From: Blastomyces gilchristii SLH14081
Lineage: Eukaryota > Ascomycota > Eurotiomycetes > Onygenales > Ajellomycetaceae
Direction: 5' to 3'
DNA: 64,000 nucleotides
Assembly: GCF_000003855.2 (NCBI RefSeq)
Contig: NW_003101682.1
Span: 7,269,314-7,333,313, forward strand
Shown: positions 45,601 to 56,446 of the stretch, piece by piece
How positions within the stretch are numbered: position 1 is the first letter of the stretch
Layout of the letters: each line of letters starts with the position of its first letter
The notes under the pieces: model-generated
What the model saw: the letters and a program-made list of their open reading frames with translations, nothing else
Databases searched by the model: none
What the model was told of the DNA's origin: nothing
Position numbers and translations under genes: made by a program

Positions 45601-48600
45601 GACTATAAAAGTGTTAGTGAATACAGAAGCTTCTACATAATATATTAATAATTATATGATCTGAAGACTGAAAGAGATTCACTGAGTGAAGAATCTCTGA
45701 TACATAAGATTATCTGATAATCAATATTTAATATTATCTGTAAGAGTAAGAGTTCCCTTGCACTTCAGAGAATGATCTTGCTATATTTGAGTGTGAGAGC
45801 TGCAGAATGTGAAATACAATCTTATTCTCAGACTTAATTGATTTCAAAGATTCAATTCACAGATTCAATAATGTACATGTCATATACAGTTGACTGATAG
45901 AAAGAAAACAGTTCATATAATTCTATCAACTGATATGAGAAGGAAATTTCATATCTCTGATATAGAAGGGTTAAATCTGCTTATACATCAATAAGTAAAG
46001 AGAATAATTTGTAAGACCTCATCTGAAAGTATTCTGTATATTATATGAGATCTGAAAGTGGAGAAAATCAAGATAAAAGATATGCAGAAGAACAAGCATA
46101 TAAAGAAGCTTCTGAAGAAGCATGAGAAGGTCTTTTAAACAGATCTTTCACTGAAATTGTCATCAGAATAAGAATTTGTACATGAGATTGACATAAGAAA
46201 TACAAAATCAGTTAACTAGAATGTGTACTCTCTGTCACAAACACATCTTGAAGAACAGAAGTATCAGATCACAGATCTTCTAGAATGTGATCTCATATAA
46301 TTCTCATCAAGTACATGAGGCTTTCCAGTCCTATTCATGAAAAAGATGAGTGAGGAGTGATAAATATGTATCAATTTTCAAGCACTCAATAAGCTTATGA
46401 TCAAGAATGAATATTCATTGTTATGAATTCAACAACAGTTGAATACAGTTGAAAATGCCTGATATCTATCAAAGATTGATCTTCTCTGAGAATACTGACA
46501 GATTCATATAGACAAACTGTCAGTTCTGTGAACTGTATTTAATATATAATGAGAGAAGTTTGAATTTCTGATTATATTATTCAGTCTGACAAATGTATCT
46601 GTTATCTTTCAAATAATGATGAATACAATTCTTCATAAACAGAATGAAATCTCATATCTCATATATCTTGATAACATTCTAGTCTTTTCAAACTCATACA
46701 ATGAACATCTGAAGTATCTCAATAAAGTGCTTATAACTCTGACAGAGTATAAGCTCTATATCAAATTAACAAAGTATGTATTTGAAATGAAAGAGTTAGA
46801 GTTTGTAGAATATGTAGTGAGTGATAGCTGTATACATCTCATTCTGAAGAAATTAAATGTCATAGTGAATTAATCATGGCTGAGAAATGTATATTATATA
46901 TAACAGTTTCTTGAATTGATCTCATATTACTGCAGATTCATCAAGAATTTCACATAAATATCTGCATCACTCTCAGATCTCTTAAGAGAAATGAATACAA
47001 ATCTATGAAAGAAGAAGTTTTGTTCAATCATCTGAAATACTGTGTGTGAAGAGGCTTTTCTCACACTGAGAGAATATGTAATAATATTCTCAGTGCTTAT
47101 TCAATCAGATTGTGATAAATCTTTCTACATTGAGACAGATGCATCTGAATGAGTGATCAGAGACACTCTTCTACAGATAGATAAGAACAGTAAGCTGCAT
47201 CTGATAATGTATAATGGTAGAAAACTATCAGACACTGAGCTCAATTACTCAGTGCATGAAAAGAAATTGCTAGTGATCAAGCATATACTGACATTGTGAG
47301 ATAGATATATCAACAACAGGCATACAATAACAGTGATCACAGATCATGAAAGTCTTGTCTATCTACAACTGATAATAAAACCTTCTAAATACTTAGCATG
47401 TTGAATCTCAGAGTTTTAAGCATACAATCTTTATATTAAATACTGAAAGAGATCAGACACTGTAATATCTGATATAATCAGTCACAGACCTGATTTCATG
47501 GATAAGAGTTCTGTGAACTAGATATAAGAGACATTCATGTTAAATACACTGAGAGAATGCAAGAAATCAGAATAAGTGAACATCATGATCTCTTACTTGA
47601 AGAATGACAAGATGTCAAATGACAAGTGTCTTATAAGAGTAGTAGAAGAAATGCTTCTGAACTTCAAGCTGAGGAAATTGAAAAATGACATTGTGCTTTA
47701 TCATGATCTAGAATACATAGAAGCTTCCTATCTAGAACCTTCATTTAGACACAACTTAGTAGCTCATATGCACAAGGAATTCAGTCACTTAGAAAGCTCT
47801 GAACTCATGAGTGTACTTAAATCAAGAGTATACTGGCTAAACATAGCTGAGAACAGTCAGACATACACTCATGAGTGCCTGAATTATCAGATTGTGAAAG
47901 AATTTAAGAAAGAATTAGAATGTGAGAAAGTGCAATATCAGATGAAGTGTATAATACAACTGTTTAAATAATGAAGAGTGAACCTCATAGACATATTATC
48001 ACAGATGTCAAATAAAAATTGATGAATAATCACTGCTATTGATTACACTACTGACTGGTCAGTTGTGAAAGCAGTTTCAGAGGTAACAGAGAAGATAATG
48101 ATGAAGTTTCTATATAATAAGATCTATGTCAACTATGAAATGCTGTACAAGATTCTAACTGATAACAGTGTGAATCTTATAGAAGAAGTGATGAGACATT
48201 TCATGAGCCAGTTACAGATAAGATATTGTAGAACAATGTCATATCATCTGTGAATAAATGAGAAGATGAAACACTTGAATGAAATCTTGAGCAACATGCT
48301 GATGAAATATCTAGTGAGCAAGTCTATGAGACTATAAGATGAATATCTCAGGCAGGTGCTACTGATCACACGGATTCAACAGCATGCAGTCTCCAAGTGT
48401 TCATCATTCTACCTGTTGTATGAATTGCATCCGCGCATCTCAGAGAATGCTTTGAAAAAGGTTGAAGAGAGAACAGTCACAGATGCAACAGTTGTGAACA
48501 CAGTAGAAACAGTAGTTACAGATGCAGCAGTAGCAGTTGTGAATGCAACAGTCACAGACATGAAACCAAGATTGAAAGAGATCAGTCATGCATATGTAAA

Positions 48601-48770
48601 AGCTAACAAGTTACTTCTGAATCAAGCAATTCAATCAAAAAGAATATAAGACTCACTAGTTAAGAAATTGAGTCTCAAGGTGAGAATGTGAGTTCGTATA
48701 TATAATGAGAATTCTGAGAAGTTTCAATCTAAGTGATTTAAGTTATATAAAATACTCAAATCACATTCTC
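45600..48770 (+). pseudogene. G pol remnant: PR, RT, RNase H, IN
   Basis: Protease: VLVNTEAST at 45611, with Asp-to-Asn and Gly-to-Glu changes from DTGAS. RT: YLDNILVFS at 46664 (second Asp lost). RNase H: YIETDAS near 47125. Integrase: a zinc-binding-like H, H, C, x2, Y region near 47780-47905, then Asp at 48041 and at 48161 (ILTDN). The C-terminal part contains a Val/Ala/Thr-rich insert at about 48457-48570. The frame ends at the LINE insertion at 48771 and continues after 56446. Confidence 0.85.
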
Positions 48771-48786
48771 TGAGAACATATGCATT

Positions 48787-49164
48787 ATTATTATTATTAT
48801 TATTCTTCAATTATAGATGTATGCAGTCAGAGACTATGACATCTACCTGAGAACTTTTAGTTCCCAGGGATTTTCCTATATCTGTAAAGTTAACTATTAT
48901 ACATTCATCAATTTCAGATATGCAAAATCAGAAAATTCCAGCTCAGAATACAAAAACCATTTACAAATTGCAATGTTTTAACATCTTCTGATACTTTGAA
49001 ACCATTTGACAATATCATGACAAAGGAAAAGAGAACACAGTCTTAAAGATAGACACATTAAATAGATAGATAGAAAGGAATTGAAAGAAAAAGATAAAGT
49101 AAAGAAAGACTGTAACAAAACAAATTATTAAAAGATAGTATATAGCTATTTTAACAGACTATAT
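48787..49164 (-). other. LINE 3' UTR and (TAA)n tail
   Basis: On the sense strand the element ends TATAATTGAAGAA followed by TAA repeats (48787-48804). The SINE ends TATAATGAAAGAA then the same repeats. No gene in this stretch. Confidence 0.8.
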
Positions 49165-52100
49165 CTAGTTGATTTCCTTCTCTTCATATTCAGATAATTC
49201 TGAATTTAGCCATTTTCTTGTAGCTGCTTGAGTTTCTGATAGAAAGTCTATTAAGTATTTAATTCCTGTCTCAGTTGAGAATAAGAATCTCATATTTAAT
49301 TGATTTAGATCATACTTCTCTTTCAATCTGGCTCTGAGACTATTGTATAATGCACAGTGTATTACAATATACTCAGAATTCTCATTTGTATTGCAGAATG
49401 AGTATTCTATTGAGTCAAATCTATCATCAAATCTTTGTATATAAGATTTGAAATAGCCATGTCCTAGTTTCAGCTGTATTATAGATGAGAATATTTTCTT
49501 TTTACATTTAATTAAACAAGATTTTCACTTGGGTTTTGTTTCAAATCTTGAATAATGTATACTCTTCTTTTGTTTCTGTCAGCTTTCATTTCACTTGTCT
49601 AAACAAGATTCTTTTATTTTTCTCTTTATAAAAGATCAGGACATAATTTTTTGAATAGATCTGCTTAATTCTGCACTCTTTTTTGCAGCTGAATCAGCCA
49701 ATTCATTGTCATGAATATTCATATGAGCAGGAACTCAGTGTAGATGAATTATCAGCTTTGATGTTCTTCTCTTTTGAATTTTCAAAACAGAGTTTAAGAT
49801 CAGTTCAAGATTCATTTAATCATTATAAATCTGACTATTTCTAAGTCTTTTTAAAGCAGCTTGACTATCAGAGAATATTCATGCCTCTTTCAAACAATTT
49901 CCTCTTTTATGAGATTTTATTTCAATGAGTTTGAAAGCTTTCACTATTGCAAATAGTTCAGCATCAAAGACTTCAGATTCACAGTCTAGATTTCAGAAAT
50001 CTGAGATAAAATTGATATTATCTTCAGTATAAGCAATGCCTGTATCTAATCTATTCAAATTCTCATTTTTTGAGCCATCTGAATAAATCAGAATAGAGTC
50101 TTTTATATTGATTATAGAGATTCTCTTCAAATGCTGTTCATATTCTTTCTCTTTTAATAGTTCACTTATTTATAAGTCTATAAGAGATTCAAGCTTTTCT
50201 CTTCAGAGAGATAACTTCTCATGATCAACTTTTTCAATATTTAGAGAGAAGAGAATTGATTTTTAATCAGAGAGCATAGTCTGTACAGTTAAGAAGATAT
50301 TTTCTTTGAAGAATTATTTTTATTTCAATTAAGAAATCTATTTCAATCCAGTTCATTTCCAGAGTTAATTGATGAAAATGAAGAAGAGACTCTTTCTCTG
50401 ATTATATAATTTGAGCTCATCTTTACAACTCTCAGAGCATAGTTCATACAGGCCTTTTCAAATCTAATAGCAGAAGAAGGAATTGAAGCTTCAATTTTCA
50501 TTACTTTAATAGAAGATGATTTGAATGCTCTCAGAATTCTTCTCAAGACTCTGTTTTACAGACTTTGAAAGAGTTCAGTGAAATTCTCTTGATTATTTCA
50601 TTAAACTTGAACTTCATAATCAGCTACTGATGTAATACAGGCTATATATAACTGTCTCATAGTCTGAAAGAATAGACCTCTCTCTGTATTTAATAGTCTG
50701 ATTATGTTGTTCAATAATCTTTCTGCCTTGACAGTTCTTTGTTGAATATGATATTTAAAATTCAACTTAGAGTTTAATCATACTTCTAATCATTTGACAT
50801 TTACACTGAGTTTAATCTCTCTATTTAAAAGAGTTAGAGATAGTTCTTTCTTATTGAATCTAGAAAAGAAATGAATTAACTCAGTTTTATTCATATTAAA
50901 TTGAATTTGATTGATATCTGTTCTAACAAAGATTTTCTTTACAGCTTCTTCAATCACTTTCAAATTCTCTTTGATAGTTTTTGAGCTGTAGACTAGATCA
51001 ATATTATTCACATAACTCAGAGATCATACTATTCTTATATTTCTATTTTTGAATAGATATGCAGTGTATATTGCAAATAAAATGAGTGAGATTGAAGATT
51101 CTTATGATACTTCTATTTTTATCTCAGTCTTGTCTTATTTCATTTCATCAAAGAAGAGTTGTATAATTCTTTTAGATATAAAACAGTTAACTTATTTTAT
51201 TAAAGAAAGTGACAGTTTTAATATCTTCAATATCTGAATTAATTTTGACTTTGAAACATGATCAAATGCTTCTTTTATATTAATAAAAACTGCAGTTGAG
51301 ACCAGACTCTTATGCTTTGCTATTTGAATATCATGAATAACTGAGAGAACAGTGTTAATTACAGAACACTGTTTTCTATCTCTCATTTGTTCACTGAATA
51401 AAAGAGAATCACTTATAGAGTGTATAAAAGATAGTTGAGTAGCTATTATCTTTTCTAAAATCTTTTCTAGATAGTTCAATAGAGATATTACTCTATATAA
51501 CTTAGAAATTGAAGTTTTTCTATTAGGTTTTGTAAGAATCACTCCAGTGACTTCTCTTCAGCATTCAGAATGATATTCATTTTTCAAGAGATTGAAAAAG
51601 AGCTCAAAATATTCATTCTTTAAGTAGAGATATGTATTTTGAATAATCAAGTGATTAATTGAATCAGGCCCTGCAGCAGTCTTAACTGAACTTGAGAAGA
51701 TAGCTGACTCTAGTTCATCTTGAGTAAGATCAGGCTATTCTCAGTCATTTTCATCAATATAGTTGAGATATAATATATTCTCTTCCTCTGAATCTGAATC
51801 TGATGAGTTTTGAAAGAGAGTTCTTATAAAAGCTTGACATTTTTTCTCAAAAGAGTTTGCTGTATATAATTCATTCTGAAACTCATATTCTAAGGTTGAA
51901 AGTTTTGCTACACTTCTTGTTTTAGTATAGTTAAAAGCTTTAAAAACTTCTTTTTCTTATACTTCTTCAAGAAATTTATTCCAGCAGTCTGTTTTAGCTT
52001 TTTTAATATCTGAAAAATATTCATTTCTGACAGCTTTAAACTCTTTATCAGAAATTATATCATTCTTTCAATCTCTTCTAGCAGTAGTCAATTGTTTTCT

Positions 52101-53117
52101 TTTAGATATGATATTCTCATTTCATCAAGATTTTAAATACTCAGAAGACTTTCTCTTTGAAATATTATCTTTAACACTTGCTAGAATAATAGATGTAATG
52201 AGCTTCACTCTATTCTCAAGCATTTCATTTGAGATATCTTGACCAGAATTTCAATACAGCTCACTCTGTCTTTCAGATTTTAACAGTTTTATACTTTCTT
52301 CAACTGTCTTTCAGTCAGCTTTTTCAAAGTTAAACTGATTAGAGAGAAGAGGATTTTCACTCATTTATTCCTCACTCAGTTCAATATCAAATTGAATAAT
52401 CTCTTGACCTGATTCTGATGTCTTATTTGAATTAATAAACCAGTTTATAAGTCTTTTTTCTATTAGATTTTGTGATATGAAGATTAAATCTATAATAGAT
52501 TTCTGTTTCATATCTTTTCTAAAGAATGTTTATTAATCAGACTTGTTAACTAAATTCATTGAATACTCAAAGATTCATTCAATCAGATTATCAGCTCTTA
52601 CTACTCTTTTACATTCTGAATTTCATCAGAGATGATGTGCATTGAAATCTCCTGCAATTATAGAGTTTCTTGATGAAGTTATGTTCAGAAATTCTCTATT
52701 AATTGTTCAGGTGTTATTATTTTTCTTCAATGACTTTTCATTATAGATATTTATGAGCTGTATAGTATTAAACTCATTCTCTTTATCTATAATATCACTC
52801 ACCAGAATATCAGGGTCAGACATGATATTAAATCTTAGATTAAATTGATATCTTAATCTCTTTCTTTCATAGATCACTACTCTTGACTTTATCTCAGACT
52901 TTTGAGATAAAAAGCAGTAGTAGCTTGAATAAGAAATGACATATTTTTACTCAGCATCAAAATTCAGCTTCTGAAGTAGTACAAAATCAACTTTTTATTT
53001 AAATGCAATTTAAAGACAAGAATAAATGCAATTTGAGTTTCTATTCACATTATTTTAAATAAATGTGATTTTTGAAGAGTTTTTAAACTTTTTTTATTGT
53101 TTTTATTGTATATTCAT
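49165..53117 (-). pseudogene. LINE ORF2 remnant: EN, RT, RNase H
   Basis: The ATG at 53117 starts 24 bp after the ORF1 stop. Endonuclease of APE type spans about 53030-52400. RT: 51542-51192 holds TKPNRKTSISKLYRVISLLN and the VFINIKEAFDHVSKSKL block, and the catalytic YxDD is YVNN at 51003-51014. RNase H spans about 50100-49690 with IYSDGS, a Glu in DAELFAI and FSDSQAA. A C-terminal Cys/His-type segment with FCNTNENSEYIVIHC lies near 49370. ORF2 copies its own RNA at a nicked target. At least one net frameshift and many stops make it inactive. Confidence 0.88.
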
Positions 53118-53140
53118 ACTAAAAGAGAGTAGAGTAGAAT

Positions 53141-54761
53141 CTAATCACTATCATTAGATAGTAGATTATAACTGTTCTGAAAAGTAGAAATCTCAACTGC
53201 TTGTATTATATCTAGTTTATCATCAGAGTCATTTCTCAATTCTCTAATCTTAACAGAAGTTTGAGAATTCAAATTCTGTTTACATTTAGCTGAAGAATTG
53301 AAGTTTGAAGATCTAGATAGTTAAGAGTTTCTTCTTTTTAAGCTTGCAGTTATAAGTTTACTGACTTGACTATTTTCTTCAGTTTTAGATTTACTTTGAG
53401 CTTTATCTTTTCTTCAGTTCTTTTGAGTTCTTGAAGCAAATATACATTCTTTTGAGCTAGATGTATGTTTTTCTTTGCAATTAGAGCATTTAAGCAGAGT
53501 GTATTAATATATTTCACCTCTTTTTAAGCATATTTCATATTTATGCTCACTAGTTTTGTGATCTCTGACACAGAATGCATATTTTGAGTCTCTGAAACAG
53601 AAGATTGTAAAGTATTCATATCTTTGACAGTTTGAACACTGTGTTTGAGCTTTGAGATTCATTCTTGAGTCTTTGTATTCATGAACTCTCATTTTCAAAC
53701 CTGCTACTCTTACTTCAGAGATCTTTGACTATTCAAGTATCTTTATATATACTAGAACAGAGGCATTTCTTCTACTTTATCTGAACTCAATTGAATTTAG
53801 TCATACAGGCTCTTTTCTCAGTTAAATGAAGTTGTATTCTTCTAATTCATTTTTGAGAAGTAGCATTTCTTCTTCACAGTCAAAAATTTCAACTGAAATA
53901 TTATAAAGAATGAATTTATCTCACTTTTCATCTCTCTCAGATAGAATTATTGTGTTTAACAAAGATTCTACTGCTGATTTTCAGAGATTCTCATTCTGAA
54001 TAAGGAATTCTGCACTGAATTCAGGCATTATGATCAGAATGATGAAGTTTTCAAAGAAGAATGACTCAATTAAAGCTATAACTGATTTTTGAACTTCAAT
54101 ATCAGTCATTAACTGAGAAAAGAACTGCTGATTGATTTCATTTCTAATTCTGAAAATAAGGTTTGAGTTTAGCTTATTTCTCTGCAATATGTCCTGATTT
54201 GAGACTTTGAGAATAAGTCTTCTATTTCTGAAGATTTGAAGATTTTTCTCTTTTTGTATTTTTTTCTTCACTCTTCTATCACTAGAAGTATGAGCAGTAT
54301 TCTTCTCAGTTTTCTCAGAATTTTGAGCAGGTTTTGAGATAGCAGAATTAGAGACAGCAGGTTTAGAGACAGCAGATTCAGCTGCTTGAGCATATGTTTT
54401 CTTCTGATTTAAAGAAGAAGAAGAAGAAGAAATAGAAAAAAAAAGAAGAGTAAACTGAAGAGTCAGTGATTGTATTAGAAATTTTCAAAGTTTTTTGAAC
54501 TGTGTTTGAAATTTCAAGTTTGAACTTGATCACTTCCTGTAGTTGTCTAGTCTGAGTATGAAGAATTAACAGAACTTCTTCATTCATCTCACTCAGACAC
54601 TGCTTTTCAAGAATTTTACTTACTTTTTTAAGTTTCTGTATTTCAAGAACTTGTTGTTTATCTATTTCTTCTCTCTTTCTTCTCTTCAGAATTTCAATCT
54701 CAGAAATAGCATTTGAGAAAGCATTCTTTTCCATGTCAACTGAGTGTACTTTTGAACTCAT
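53141..54761 (-). pseudogene. LINE ORF1 remnant with zinc knuckles
   Basis: The ATG at 54761 opens a 127-codon stretch (MSSKVHSVDMEKNAFSNAIS) with heptad-like Leu and Lys spacing, probably a coiled coil. A Ser/Phe-coding low-complexity run near 54420 shifts the frame. Zinc knuckles lie at 53640-53500: CSNCQRYEYFTIFC (His lost to Tyr) then a Cys-x2-Cys-like unit with one Cys changed to Tyr. ORF1 proteins of this type bind the LINE RNA. Confidence 0.85.
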
Positions 54762-56430
54762 TGTTCTTACTCAATGAAAAGTTGATCAGACTAATTCAAT
54801 TGAGATATTTATTAAACTCTTTTTGAATTGAAAAGTTGGTCAGACTGTTTCAATTAAGAGGTTTCTAAGTCTGTTTTCAATTAAAAAGTTGATCAGACTA
54901 TTTTAAAAGAAGAATAACAGACTTTTGTGTATAAAACATCTGATTTTTTTCACACTAGTTCAGTAACTAGGTTAGATTTTTGAAGAGAATCTAATAAACT
55001 AAAATTGATTTTTAAGATAAATCAATAAACTCTTTACAATCTCTTTCTTGAGATACAGTGAGGAAAAGTATGATATCAATTGATAGTAAATCAGATAATA
55101 TAACAGTTTTTGAGAGAAAAACTGACAAAAAATAAATCAATTTTTTGCAGAGAAATTGATTAAAACTATTTAATTTTATTCTAAATTATTCAATTCTTCT
55201 CACACAACAAGTGTGCAACTCAAACCAGTTAATAAAGAGTGTAAAAAAGAATTAAGTATTAATGAAAGCTCTTCAGTCACTGAAAAAGTAATTCTTACTT
55301 AAAAGAATATGAAATTATAACAGAAAATAACTCTGTTTTTAATTCTTTGTAAGAATATTGTATAAAACTCAGAGAAAAACACCTTACTTTTTCAAGAGAA
55401 GTAAAAAACTATTTCTAAAATCTTTTTTTTGCATTAACTGCTGCAGAAGAATGAGATAGAAACTGCTAAGATATGCACTACTGTATATCTTCTATCAAGA
55501 CTTTCCCTCTTCAGAGTCTTAATATTATAGAGAATATAAGTCTGTTTCTATATAATAATGTAAATATTGCCAGTGAGATGTAGAGAAACTGGTTATTTAT
55601 ATCTCAAAATAGAAGACTTTGTCAATGATTATATCAATATAGAGTTAATTCTCAAATTCAATAGAAATCTAGTGTTGCTGTTCTCAATCTCTTGCAGAAT
55701 CTATTGAATATTGAGGTATTAAAACTAGATTTAATATATCTTACTGTGCAGGGATCAAAGGCTCAGTCAGACCTTGAAGTATACTGATTTTATAGTTGTT
55801 GTGTCTGCTGATAATGTATCAAGCACAGTTGCTGAGGTATCTTTTTGTACTTTTCCGTCAGGGATGGGCCAGATTGAGAGGGGTGGTACAAGGGTGAGAC
55901 TTGGTGTTGATGTCTAGATACACTGAAGACAGACCGCGGAGGTTGCACTTCAGAAGTGGCTGTTGGTTATGTGCTTGATATTATCGCCGAGGTATCTTTT
56001 TGTATTTTTCTGCTGGGGATGGGCCAGATTAGGAAGGGTGGTACGAGGGTGAGACTTGGTGTTAATGTTTTGGAACATCAAAGATGGACAGGGTTTTCGC
56101 GGAGGTTGCTCCTCAGATATCTCCACAACTACAGATCGGGGATCTTCCAAAATCGAGAAGATTGGTGCATATGGCTAGGTCTCTTCACCTTACAATTTGT
56201 ATGGCAATTTGGCCCGGGGTTGTGGTGTGGTAGGGGAGAATGGGGGATAATCCCACGCAGGAGTTCCGAACGACGTCTGGTTCACATTTGGCTGGATAAC
56301 TCCACCACCACACGGGGTATGCGGTCGGCGATGGGGTCAAAATGCTCGTATGATCGAGGGCTTTTCGATGGATCTATCGGCGGGTTCTTATTCGAAAAAT
56401 CGAGCGAGTTCGTGGTGGAGCGGTGTTATG
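54762..56430 (-). promoter_or_regulatory. LINE 5' region with two monomers
   Basis: No standard ORF on the sense strand. Two related units of roughly 150 bp carry a CAATCTGGCCCATC...GGCAG...AAAAAGATACC motif. The inner one (about 55838-55945) is mutated, while the outer one and everything up to 56430 keep CG and GG. LINEs of several clades keep internal promoters in such 5' monomers, so promoter function is inferred. A 169-codon frame is open on the opposite strand (55956-56465). Confidence 0.6.
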
Positions 56431-56446
56431 TGAGAACATATGCATT

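Larger units (their letters stand above)
48787..56430 (-). mobile_element. Full-length Tad-like LINE, minus strand
   Basis: A 7.64-kb non-LTR retrotransposon flanked by a perfect 16-bp duplication TGAGAACATATGCATT (48771-48786 and 56431-56446). It has a GC-rich 5' region, ORF1 with zinc knuckles, ORF2 with endonuclease, RT and RNase H, and a (TAA)n tail next to 48787. This composition is that of the fungal Tad clade. A second copy lies at 60203-64000 in the opposite orientation. It inserted at the 3' end of integrase in gypsy G. Confidence 0.95.

Noticed and set aside
51049..51237. Plus-strand open frame of 62 codons
   Set aside because: It is the complement of the LINE RT segment.
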